A DNA stretch of 64,000 nucleotides from Polytrichum commune. Lineage: Eukaryota > Streptophyta > Polytrichopsida > Polytrichales > Polytrichaceae. The position numbers and the translations under genes were made by a program. The DNA lies in contig OX485804.1 of assembly GCA_950295325.1 (NCBI GenBank), positions 20,958,001 through 21,022,000 on the forward strand. The letters are read 5' to 3'. Under the pieces are notes generated by a model, which saw only the letters and a list, made by a program, of their open reading frames with translations, was not told where the DNA came from and searched no databases. The number at the start of each line of letters is the position of its first letter. Position 1 is the stretch's first letter. Positions 11,561 through 22,663 of this stretch are shown in pieces.

Positions 11561-14500
11561 GTAAATTTTATGTGGTTCCTACTATAGAGGGCTCTATGTT
11601 TTACTCAAGTTCGAATGTGTTCTCAATTTGTTTTTGTCAATGTCCATCTCTTGTTGGTTGTGAAATTTGCATAATCCCACGTGGCACTCACGCTCCGGTC
11701 CTTCACACAATTGTATCCCAAATTGACTAAACCCGCCATTGTTTAGATTTATGACTTTGAATGTTATCTAAATGAAATAATGCTTTTAAAGTTCACATTA
11801 TCAAGGGGAGGAAGCACGGTCAAGTATATGGGAAAAGCGTTCTAGTATACTAAAATCACTTTTATTTTTGGGGTCAAACGACTAAAAGTAGTAGCAAAGT
11901 GTTGTTTAAATTGTTCTTTTTGGGTTTTTTTTTTCATGGTGCCCTCTATTGTTGTGTTAGGTACTCATATAAAATATCAAGATTCGATCTTCAAAACTTA
12001 TCATTAAAAATACTGCTCAAAAGGTAATGGCTGAATTTGATTTTGGATGTAGATTTCATGACCTCAAATAATTCGAGGTTGGATTTTTTCTCATATTCCT
12101 TGAATTCATTATAAACTTGAGGGCATCATTAGAGATAAATTGTTGAAAAAAATATCAATTTTATGTGATTTTATCACGTTCTAAGCAAAATTTCAACATT
12201 TACGTGTTCAATTAATATATCTCCTTGCAAACTACTTTTGCCAACTTCTAAAATATGTAGATTTGCTTTGAAAAACAATTTGTCAACATACATTGCTTGA
12301 CTTTTGTAGATCAATATGTTTTTTTTCCGAATGTTTACGATTTTCCCTCACAAAATCCAAAGTTAGTATATAGTGTTGAATCACTTTCGCTTAAAGCTAT
12401 GCATGGTAATAGAGTTGTGTGTACTTGACCGTCCTTGCGCCCCAAGATCTATGATAGTGGCGCTAGTTCCAAGCATACAGATGTAGTCCACAATCACTAT
12501 TCACACTTTGAGAATAGTACGTTGCTTCCAAATTAGATAACTATTTTGAGAATTAAAAAAGCATGTTTTTATATTTTAGGCATAGCTCCCTATTCCCCCC
12601 CCCCCCCCCGAAAAAAAATTCCTTGGTGACTTGTGCCATGAGGTGCTTCAAGAGCCATTGGCGGGTTGTTCCACAAACAAGTATTCAAATCAACAATATT
12701 GATGGGATATATCACCTTTTCAATGGAGATTACATTGTTTCATGAATTGTCAAAATTTGAAGGAATTTGGTTTTAGGCTAACAAGTTTTAAGAATGACAA
12801 TGTTCGGAAAAAAATACTTTTCATTTTTCAAAGTCTATTTTTGGAAAGTAATAAATGATTGGATTCGAAATTGTCTAGGAAGGGCTAGTAATAACATTGA
12901 GGGTCCAGTTGCGTATCTCTACAAACACCAAGCACTACATAATACATGTAAGCAATGCTCTCATTGAATATATCATAAACAAAACCAACATAATTTTGAC
13001 ACATGCGTCTAGGATTGGAGAAACCCCGATCGAGGGCTTCATTTGCAATGGGGCTATGAAGTAATGCGCATATTCATGGAATGTTTCATTTTTTTTTAAG
13101 AACATCATTGGAATACACCCATTAGATTTTCAGTGCCCTAAAACTTTTACGAATTTTACTTTGAAACTTCAAAATAGGACCATATATTCTATCACACCGT
13201 GTTTTTTTAGGGGAACGCTAGTAAATCCTGCTTGCTCCAAAAGGTTGGCTCCTGAGTCCCTACTCTCTTAACAACGTTGTGAATTAGAGGTAGTTAGAAA
13301 CCCATTTTTAGAATTCAAGTGAACTAACATTTTAAATTTATTTAAATAAATTAAAAAAACTCAAACCTTGAACAAACTTTGCATAACAATACCCAACTTT
13401 TAGCTGCATTTCGTGTGACCATTTGACCGTTCCATGCCACCCGCTTTAATTTCCTACTTTAAATTTAGGATGGACTGAAAATTAGTGTGACTCACCTCGA
13501 TTCTCATTACAAGAATTAGTGTGGGCTCTAAAAAATTAGGTGACACACAATAATAGAACTGTTTAGTGTGCTTTCTATTATCCGTCGTTTTTATTTCTTC
13601 ATAATCCTAATGACAACACATGACCATTCTATTGGTGGCTCCATGGCTTCTACAACTCTTTACATTTGAACCAAGTTTGGATCGTAGTAGTTTAAGACTC
13701 AATTACAATGTGTTCATTTTTATTTTTGAAGATATGGGAATATGCAAAGGAATATTACATTCCCAAAAAGGAAGTACGTAGTGAATGTTGGATGGATAAA
13801 CATGAAATACCAAGCCTTTAAAGCAATTATTCTTATTATGAGTTGACTCGGAGCCTCACGATTTCTAATCCCGTACAACTCCATTTCCCACGTCATTTGC
13901 CTATTTGACTCTATGTCCTCATCTTCAAATTGCAAAGTAAACATCAAGTAAGTTAAGTGTCCCCAAAAAACTCCACATTACATTAATAAGGCAAATCATG
14001 CATGTACAAACGTACCCAACAATGAGGCCACAATGTGACCGAGTCTCGTGAACGGCGTGGCAACATTAAACTATGGTACCCATTCTTTTGGGGCAAGATT
14101 ATATATAAAAACATGAATTAATTAGTGTGTGTGTGCATGTGTTGCTTGAAATGGTACTTGTACTTCTATTTGGAAACTCTCCTACTTAGTTGCCAAAAGA
14201 ATGAGGGGTTATTCTAAGTAAACCTCAAAGGTACCGATCTCCAAGATTGAACAAGTGTGGACTTCTTGACCCTCCAACTTGGTCAATGGTGACCCCCTTA
14301 CCGAAGCCAAGAATGTGACTCATGACCTAATTTCTAAAGATTATGGGTTTTCTAAGTACACCGAAATATATGGTATAAATCAATTTTGAGTTGACAAATG
14401 ATAAGTAGCGAGTGTGCATGTTTCATATTTATGCTTATTACGTGTGATCGATTCCTTGTTTAATGTATGCACACATCATTTTACCATCACGAATCGTGTG

Positions 14501-15364
14501 TGAAAGGTTGAAACGTGAGAACAACACATCAACATGAGAATTAGAATTAATTGTTCGTCCAAGAGCAATAGGATCATCATAGTTCATTATAGTAGGTCCG
14601 TAATCCATCCATAATTTCATGACTTTGACCATGAATTGATTGTTATGACTTATGATTTGCTTGTCATCCATCCTCCTTTAATTTCATCGATGGTTAATAG
14701 CCTAAAAAAGCACGCATTCACGCAAGCATCTAATCCTTTAGGAGATAACAAATCCGTGATGATGAAAGTTGGGGAAATAACTCCTTTGCGAAGGAGAATT
14801 TAGAGATCATGTAGTGAGAATGCATAGTTTTTAACAATGTTACGGTATTGTATGTTCTCCAAAGACTTGTTCGAGTTTGCCAAAGATGATCTACAAGTAT
14901 TTTCGAGAAAGAGATCTTCATCGAACTCTTAAAAGGGCCCATGCAATGCACTCAAAGTCATGCCAAGTAAGTGTGAGTGTGAGTGTCTAATTTGGGATCG
15001 CACGTTAGTACATGGAAGACCACACCCTCGAACACTAGGTAGACTTTGACCACATTAGGACACCATGTACTAAGGTCCGAACAAGTGGAACTTTAAAACC
15101 CTCCTTCACAATAATATATAATTTTTTTTAAAGTCCACCTCAATGGGTAGAATGTCAACACTAATCTCATAATCCAAAATTAGAAGATTATTTGTTGTGA
15201 TTTTCGTGATTCAAAATTGTCAACTTCCGCTTTGACACGTGCTTAAACAAACCACGTATGGCTCAGATTTTGTTACACAAAGCTCGAGATAGAATTGTAG
15301 GTACTTAAAGTTGGGGTGGCAATCACACTCTTAAATAAGTCTCAATATTCACTCGGTATTACCG
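11561..15364. other. gene-free stretch
   Basis: No supported gene. A C-run at 12,597-12,609 and an A-run are the only simple repeats seen. A fragment at about 11,575-11,590 (AGAGGGCTCTATG) resembles the end of the 140-bp MITE but has no partner end. Confidence 0.45.
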
Positions 15365-15755
15365 TACTAAATACGATATTTAGAGGCGCCAATTCGAATT
15401 GTCTTGTTCAATACTAATTGTAAACGGCGGTGTGGTGTCACCAACACTAAATATTAACCCACCATTATTTGTCATTCCTTGTAAAATTTTCGGGGGAATT
15501 ATAGATTCACAGTCTTGCAATTACTGTCACTTACCAAGTGATTTTTCATCCATGACAATATTTCATCAGAAGTTGTTGATGACAAGAGAAGGTAGGGTTT
15601 GGGCCAATGGATGATGGATGAATGAATCCATGGGTTTCATCCATGACAGTCTTTGTTCACTTATTCATAAGAAGTGTCATCCAAAAAGTTACCGTGGTGA
15701 CATAGAATACCGTATGGCACTAGACATCATATTTTCATGTACTTTTCCATGTTGG
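15365..15755 (+). mobile_element. CACTAAATA-type MITE, family B copy 1
   Basis: Aligns with 38,824-39,186, 45,413-45,720 and about 53,090-53,512 through shared blocks such as GTGTCACCAACACTAAAT, GTCATTCC-TGTAAAAT and a conserved terminal stretch. Both ends are diverged in this copy, so its boundaries are approximate. It has no coding capacity; open frames through it are incidental. Confidence 0.6.
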
Positions 15756-15812
15756 ATAGAACATGGCTTAACAAATGTTGACACAACCTCTGGCCTCTAA
15801 TGTTAAGGAATA

Positions 15813-16035
15813 CAATAAATATTGTATTTAGCATCACTTACTATTTGGAATTACATAATGCTTTGGTCATTTACTGTACACCTCGTTCATTTTTTCATCA
15901 ACACATGTCAAATTGGTTGTTTGAACATTACAAGAAACTAACAGCTGCACTTGGTGAGAAAATCACATAAAGAGTAATAAGATATGGCATCACGTGACTC
16001 CAAATAGTAAGTGACACTAAATATCATATTTAGTG
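15813..16035. mobile_element. CACTAAATA-type MITE, family D
   Basis: A 223-bp element with inverted ends of about 36 bp. The right end, reversed, reads CACTAAATATGATATTTAG followed by TGTCACTTACTATTTGGA; the left end matches it imperfectly. TA flanks both sides (15,811-15,812 and 16,036-16,037). Confidence 0.7.
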
Positions 16036-17818
16036 TAATTTTTTCGGGGTCGAACCATACAACATCGTACAATATATATATTGCCTTGTTTTTGTAAGGA
16101 ACTAAGAAATATAGGCATGTGTGTCAAACCGTGAGGATGCTTTCCTCAAAGTTTCATGACGTTTCTCAAAACTAAACATTGATGTATGAGAATATTCGTA
16201 TGAATCATATGGTATTTACACTCAATATGTGTAGATACATACATGTATACATGTATATATATATAGACATGTATACATACATACATATTAACAATAGGTA
16301 TATAGTAATTTGAAGATGTTCACCACTTGAATAATTTGATGTAGGTGTTGGTTTTAGGTTGCATAAACAAGGAACATTTAACCTTCATAAATATTGCATG
16401 CCATATGTAGACTACAATGTTTTATTTAATACATTGGAACTTGGAAGCGTGTTTAGAACTCAAAAAACAAGAAAAGATTCAAATTTTGAATATTCTAATA
16501 CTGGATATTGTGCTCAAACGCTTATATTGTCGGTTTTAGGTGTGCTTACCTTAGCTCATTGGAAAGTTCTTGAAAGGCTCATGAAGAGAGATACATGACG
16601 GCAATGGAAGGCCCTTGGGCATTAACAAGTTCATCAAAATAGGCCATTCTTTGCTTCAAGTTGAGTGAATTTAGGGTTATAACATTATCGAGCTAGTTTT
16701 GTGCATTGGATGGGGCTAAGAATAAACCATATTCTATTTGGAACTATGCCCTGCTTATTCTTTGTTACCAACATATCCAGCTTGATAAATTCGAGTGAAG
16801 CACTGTCACTGATATGATTATAATGGAACGGTTGATAGCAACTAAATAATGTTTGTTGTATCACACATGTCAATGCATATCTAAACTTCTGAAGGTCATT
16901 GTGTTGAAATGGCTAGGTGAGATTTCGTGGGTGATATAAGGAATGTGGGCCTCTAATAGACACCTTCAACTCCACATATAATTTTGGGCCTCGGATGGGA
17001 TCATGAATTGTCTCATTCACTTTGCAATGAATATTGTTGTTTTAAATGTAAAAATTATAGTTGAATTACAAAGGCTCAAAGTGAAGAGTCTTCCCGTCTA
17101 TAGAATTGATCACATAAGCCTAATAATTGTGTTACTTGATGAGTCCATAATGGTATCTTTATTTGTGCACGTAAATGAAATAAATAAGAAGGTAACTCAA
17201 ATGTGTTTACACCAGTGTGAACATGAGCATGTTAACCTTGTACCGATCATAGTTAACCATGATGCAATATAGCATGTTTTGCCTTCCTTTCGGGAGATGG
17301 GCTCTAGTATAGTTATCATGGTGGGGTGTCAAGGCTAGGGGCCTTGTCTCCGGTATTTCAAGTGGGAGGGAAGACAGAAGGCCAACCCGGCCAACGCCAA
17401 AATGACTACCACCAAGGAAAAAACAATTCAAACTTTGATGGGTGTTGCTCGTTGGGTGTGAGCCCAAAATCGTGCCCACATGTGGTGATTAACTCTTCGA
17501 ACCCAATTTTTGTTTGACTTCGAGGTGTTATGTTTATTCACAAAACATAAAAAGAGTGAAGTGTGGTGTGGATTTAAGTTTAGGCATTAGAATGTGTTGT
17601 GTGATTATTTCAAGGTTGAATTCAATAAGAGTATGCCTTGATAATGTGAGTAGGGGGTAAGGTGAAGCAAGGTGAGCTCCGCGGGTTAAATGCCCACTTT
17701 TGGATCCACCTTGTTAGTTTAGGAAGAAGGAAGCTTGGTGGAAGGGGATTAGTCCCTACTTTAGAGGTGAAGGTTAAGGGATTGTGATTGGAGGTGCTAA
17801 TCCTCTCACCCTATCCTT
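16036..17818. other. gene-free stretch
   Basis: No supported gene. An AT-rich simple tract (ACATGTATAC and related) lies at about 16,225-16,290. A short segment at about 17,372-17,420 (AGAAGGCCAACC, ACGCCAAAATGA) recurs at about 49,057-49,100. Confidence 0.45.
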
Positions 17819-17872
17819 ACCTCTCTCCCCCTCTCTCCCTCTCTCCCTCTCTCCCTCTCTCCCTCTTTACTA
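17819..17872 (+). repeat. CTCTCCC-type microsatellite
   Basis: About six consecutive CTCTCCC-like heptads. They sit upstream of a promoter-like stretch and the minisatellite at 18,194. Confidence 0.8.
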
Positions 17873-18193
17873 CTTAAGGTGGTTTCTCTCTTATTTTCCT
17901 CTCTCTTCATCAAGCGCTCTCAAGGGAGCAAGCTCTTAAGAGCTTGAGCCACGTGTGTGGGTTAGTAGTTTTAGTAAAGTTAATTAGTTAAGTTCTCTCT
18001 CTCTCAAGGCCTCATAAGTGAATGAGCTCTTAGAGCTTGAGATTGCCTAGGAGGATTAGGGGTTAGTTTAGTGAAATTAGTAGGATATGTTCATTCATTG
18101 GTCAAGGGACTAGAGGAATATTCGATTAATCATTAGGGGTTGAGAATAGTTGTTAGGACTTATTAGACATCTGCCTAAACGCTGCTTGGAACC

Positions 18194-18785
18194 AAGCTTA
18201 GTTGCTGCTGGGAGCTGAAACTACACCGGCTTAGTTGCTGCTGGGAGCTGAAACTACACCAGCTTAGTTGCTGTTGGGCAGCTGAACTTACACCCAGCTT
18301 AGTAGCTGCTGACAGTTGAAACTGCACCCATCTTAGTTGCTGTTGGGCAGCTGAAACTACACAGGCTTAGTGGCTGCTGGGCAGCTGAAACTACACCAGC
18401 TTAGTTGCTGCTGGGAGCTGAACTTACACCCAACTTAGTGGCTGCTGGGCAGCTGAAACTACACCAGCTTAGTTGCTGCTGGGAGCTGAACTTACACCCA
18501 ACTTAGTGGCTGTTGGGCAGCTGAAACTACACCAGCTTAGTTGCTGCTGGGATCTGAACTTACACCCAACTTAGTGGCTGCTGGGCAGCTGAAACTACAC
18601 CAGCTTAGTTGCTGCTGGGAGCTGAACTTACACCCAGCTTAGTGGCTGCTGGGCAGCTGAAACTACACCAGCTTAGTTGCTGCTGGGAGCTGAAACTACA
18701 CCAGCTTAGTTGCTGCTGGGAGCTGAACTTACACCCAGCTTAGTTGCTGATGGGCAGCTGAAACTACACAAGCTTAGTGGCTGAT
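18194..18785 (+). repeat. minisatellite, about 34-bp unit, 17 copies
   Basis: Seventeen full units of 33-35 bp and one partial unit. Each begins with AGCTTAGT, continues with TGCTGCTGGG and the palindrome-bearing CAGCTGAA or GAGCTGAA, and ends in ACTACACC or ACTTACACCC. In the middle, two unit types alternate (TTGCTGCTGGGAGCTGAACT and GTGGCTGCTGGGCAGCTGAA), giving a higher-order dimer of about 68 bp. No open frame runs through it. It is bracketed by a CT-rich region and a short open frame at 19,029. Confidence 0.95.
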
Positions 18786-19028
18786 TCCCGGTTAACCAAG
18801 GGACTGCCGGTAAATAGGCCGGATTTGGACCGATAGGTTAATTAGCCGGGTGGTTGGTTTAGCGAGCTAAGGTTAAGATTAAGAAGGGGGTGCCGCTAAA
18901 CTAGCCATGAGGGTGTTAGGCCATTTGTAGATTAAAATAGTTCCTAGACAAGTGTTAAGCTCAATAGGATAGGCGATGTGTGTGTGGAAGTCACATGTGA
19001 TTGCATTTAACATTGACTATGGAGTAAA

Positions 19029-19247
19029 ATGTTTCTTAACACTTGTACACTCTCAAGTCACCATAATTCACGTGCACAATCCATGGAGAATGTGGAGGAT
19101 TCTTGCAATGGCAATAACAAGGAAGTGAAGATTAAAAGAGTGAGGGGAATGTCCTTAAGGGCATGTGTGGCTAAAGCCGCGGGTTGGACTCTTGAGAAAG
19201 CTAACTCTACCACAAGCCAAAAGGCTAACACTAATAAAGCACAATGA
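19029..19247 (+). other. short open frame of unknown nature after the minisatellite
   Basis: A 72-codon frame of unremarkable composition. From its internal Met (MENVEDSCNGNNKEVK) it is Lys/Asn/Ala-rich. I recognise no family. Its position after a CT-rich promoter-like tract and the minisatellite could mean the start of a non-autonomous retroelement's open frame, or chance. I do not call it a gene. Confidence 0.15.
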
Positions 19248-19471
19248 GTGAGACAATATGTGTTCATTGGAACATGAAAATTACTTTGCACACGGTTCAA
19301 CGTTGTAATAGACACATGTGATTCTCAAAGTCATCACCCGGACTAGGACGCTAAAGGGGGGTGGATTTGGCCTCACATTGGGTGGGTCTTGAGAAGCTCT
19401 ACAAAGGAAAACCCCTTCTTACTTTATTTGAGGTGAAAGAGATGATGTGAGTTTACTGAATATTAGGAGAG

Positions 19472-19734
19472 TCTTGAGGCCCCGGACTAGATCACATCTT
19501 TGTTTAGTCGGGCCCTACCCCTTCCAGGTCTCCTTCGCTTCCCGGTCTTCCTGTCCGCACTTGCTTGAGAACTCCTCCTCGTTGGGAACCAATGTCACGA
19601 ATATTCACGAATGATTCCCAACGAGGAGGAGTTCCCAAGCAAGTGCGGGCAAGAAGATTGGATAGTGAAAGGGGTGTGGGAGGGGTGGGGCCCAGCCAAA
19701 TGAAGATGTGATCTACACTAGGGAAATCTCAAGT
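19472..19734. repeat. long foldback inverted repeat
   Basis: Two arms of about 120 bp face each other across a loop of about 20 nt containing CACGAATATTCACGA. The inner arms are nearly perfect: AACTCCTCCTCGTTGGGAA at about 19,570-19,588 and its reverse complement from about 19,612, with CCGCACTTGCTT beyond. The outer arms are more diverged but alignable (GATCACATCTT paired with AAGATGTGATC). This is either a foldback element or an inverted duplication able to form a hairpin transcript. Confidence 0.8.
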
Positions 19735-20879
19735 TGTATTTGTTTATAGGAATGACCGGTGATTCTAGTGATCACGTTTATCAATACCCCTAGAGGTGGT
19801 TTAACTTTCATCCATAAGTTTTTGAAAAAATATAAAAGATAAAGGCATATATTGTTGCTTAGGAGCGTATCTCTCATTCATCCAACGTAAACGCCCTTAA
19901 AATGCAACATGTGTGTTGCTAGTTATAGGTAAATTGACATTGGAATTAGCTTTCAAGACGTCGACTTAGTCTAGTCCAAGTCATTAGAGATACATATTGG
20001 CTACAAACTTATAAGGGGTCAAATTTTGTATTTAAGATGTTTAAGAGGTACTATCATACGCAAATCTCTCTCTGGCATATCATTACTAGATTGATCAAGT
20101 CCTTGTAGTAAGTTGTCCCATATGGCACACAAAGTGTTGGAAACCAAAGCAATGTACATTGTTTATGTCATTCTTGTCCATAGTTTGTAAGTTGGAGGTT
20201 GTCCTTGTTGGTAACCAATATTTTTTGTTGGAGTCTTAATTATGCAAAGACCGGAACAACATACCACTATAATTTCTATGTCATAGACCAAGGAAAGGGT
20301 GGCTAGCCCCAAGGCCATAACTTGTATTCTATGCGCGTGAGGGTAAGGGCCCTTAAAAAAACAAATCATCGTGTAAGCATAAGGGTAGAGTAATTGGTAA
20401 TCATAGTTAATGTGTGTAAATAACATTAGCAAGTAGTTGCATGATGGTCTTTTTCCAAAGAAAGAGGGTATGATTAACACACTGTGATAATCTACAAATG
20501 TTTGTCAGAAAGTTCATAATACACAACATGGGAATCCCGCATTGAAGAAGAAATACACTCATGTGATACATGGTCCCACAAACGAAACCAAGGAGACGTG
20601 TAATGTTATGTAAAGGAAACACCGTTTGGATGATGACCCTTGGGAGGGTCATGCCAAATAAGGGCACCCTTTACCTTTGATGACCATTTTCATTACCTTT
20701 GGATTCATGGACCCTCCCACCATTGGTCTCAATCGTGTCAAATTTGGAAAGATGACTATTATGTTTGTGAAAGTAGGAGGATTATTAACATAGATTGCTC
20801 GCTTTTGCATTGCTTTCAACCATCTTCAACATCTAAATTCTTATCATATATTATGTCATTCATGAAACACAAATACTTA
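19735..20879. other. gene-free stretch
   Basis: No supported gene. A short dispersed motif, AGCGTATCTCTCATTCATCC, at about 19,864 recurs (diverged) near 30,004, 35,686 and 48,611. Confidence 0.45.
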
Positions 20880-21385
20880 GGGCCACTTCACTCATGAGCC
20901 AAGAGCCGTCACCATGAAATTGTGAGAGCCCAAATGAAAGTGTCCAAGGGTTGTCCCAACACACCTCCAAAATCATGTGGTGTGGTCACGGATCCTCAAG
21001 TGTAGTGTGAAGTCATATGTGACCAGGGCCTCAAACACATTTCAATGCTATTTCAATGAATTTCTATTCATGTGGGTCCTCACACATGATGAAATAGAAT
21101 AAATCTATGGTTGTGAGCATTCGGAGTGCCAGAGTCTCCCATTTGGTGTTAGGATTTCCTCCAAGAAGTGGTTTTTGAACATAGTCCAAGTGACCATGAA
21201 ACATGATTCATTTGATGCCATGTAGGAACCCATGTAGACTTTACATCCCATCTTGCATTCACATACTCCGTTGGTCCCTCAAGCATAGTGTGAAGTGAAC
21301 TTGGACCGGCTCCACCTTTTGCACCAATGACAGTGCTTGAAAGTGTAATGGTCACGGGCACTCAGTCTCGTGTGTGAAGCGGCCC
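20880..21385. mobile_element. PIF/Harbinger-like MITE, family 2 copy 1
   Basis: A 506-bp element with inverted ends GGGCCACTTCACTCATGAG and CTCGTGTGTGAAGCGGCCC. It is flanked by TTA on both sides (20,877-20,879 and 21,386-21,388). It matches 54,416-54,918 over its whole length. The TTA duplication and GGG/CCC ends are the usual marks of PIF/Harbinger (Tourist-like) elements. No transposase is present. Confidence 0.82.
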
Positions 21386-22394
21386 TTATTTTTTTAGGTT
21401 ATATTATCTAATTGACATCCATTGTAGGTGAACTTCAACAAGTTTCTATGTTTCCATTGTAGTTGATTGCTTTGTTGGATAAAGGCACGAAAGGAATGGC
21501 TTGGGATTGTGGTAGCCATTTCAATGTGTCCACTAAAAATCTATCTCTCTATAAGTTTGTGAGTTTAGTCATTTCAACATAACCCACCTTTCCTTTTTTA
21601 AGAATTATGGTGCTAGTTCCCGGGTCAAAATTTTCTTTCCAAAAAAAAAAACAATCAATCTACAAGAGCTTTTCAACGTTTTCACCTTTGACCTAAACAA
21701 GTATCCTTGACAATCAACACAATCATCGAGAGTCTAGCTCTGTAGCATTAGGGTTCCAATGCGATTTTAGTAGTGGCGGTGTAGGGCACGGTGATAGGTA
21801 GTTGACTAGCTCGGTACCCTTCGAGGTTGTTAAAATTTGGATCTAATAAGTACTTCCAAACCTTCCTTGATAATCAAACATGTTGAAAGTCCTTTGGAGT
21901 GGGCCACCAAACAAAACCGTTGCCGTGATCAACTTTTGGAGGTCTAGGGTTATAAAAGCAAAGTGTATATATATATATGGAGCTAGCTCTTGAGCATGCC
22001 CCACCGTCGACGGTCGGCGTTGGTCGGCCGTCAAAACCCTTACTGCCCATCCCATCACTTCAAGGCGATGGCTCCTTGCAACGGTACAATTTTTTCTTAA
22101 TTCTCGAACCCAAACTAAGAAATCGGGTAAAGTTATACTTTGGATGCGCAAGAATTCGGTTGATAAATATCATGGTACATCTCCTTGTAAGTTGTGCCGT
22201 GTTCTCGATTCATCGAGATGCTTGGGTCCTTCAAAACATGTTGCAAATATCTCTTGGCCACATCATCTCCACACGAGAGTGTTCACGTGCTTGTTGTTAA
22301 TTTCGGGGAAGAAATAATCACACTTTGTTGTTGATGTCTCGTGAAGCTTTGGACATGTCTCACAACATTTTGTTGGCTAGGATTTTCATGTGTT
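21386..22394. other. gene-free stretch
   Basis: Overlapping open frames on both strands at 21,843-22,300 show no known domain. A short AT tract lies at about 21,966-21,978. Confidence 0.4.
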
Positions 22395-22663
22395 TTAACC
22401 CTTAAAGGACATATGCTTTCCCGATACAGTATCTTTTTAAATTAAATTAAATATATTTTAAATTAATATATTTTAAAATTAATTTTAAGCATGATTAACC
22501 AATTAATTTACATAGGCTCTATTCTAAAGAAGTATAGATCTTGCTAAGGTGCTCGATTTGGCATTCTAAAAACCCCATTTGGTGCAATGGAGTAGAAGTT
22601 TTGAACAAGATTCTCCCAAAATAATACCAAGCCCGTGGGGCATCATTGTCCTTTAAGGGTTAA
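22395..22663. mobile_element. short inverted-repeat element flanked by TTAA
   Basis: Perfect 17-bp inverted ends: TTAACCCTTAAAGGACA at 22,395-22,411 and its reverse complement at 22,647-22,663. If TTAA is the target duplication, the element is CCCTTAAAGGACA...TGTCCTTTAAGGG. The interior is very AT-rich with no coding capacity. TTAA duplication would point to a piggyBac-type MITE, but this is one copy only. Confidence 0.55.

Noticed and set aside
18194-18785. CRISPR array
   Set aside because: Units are contiguous with no unique spacers, and the context is a plant nuclear genome.
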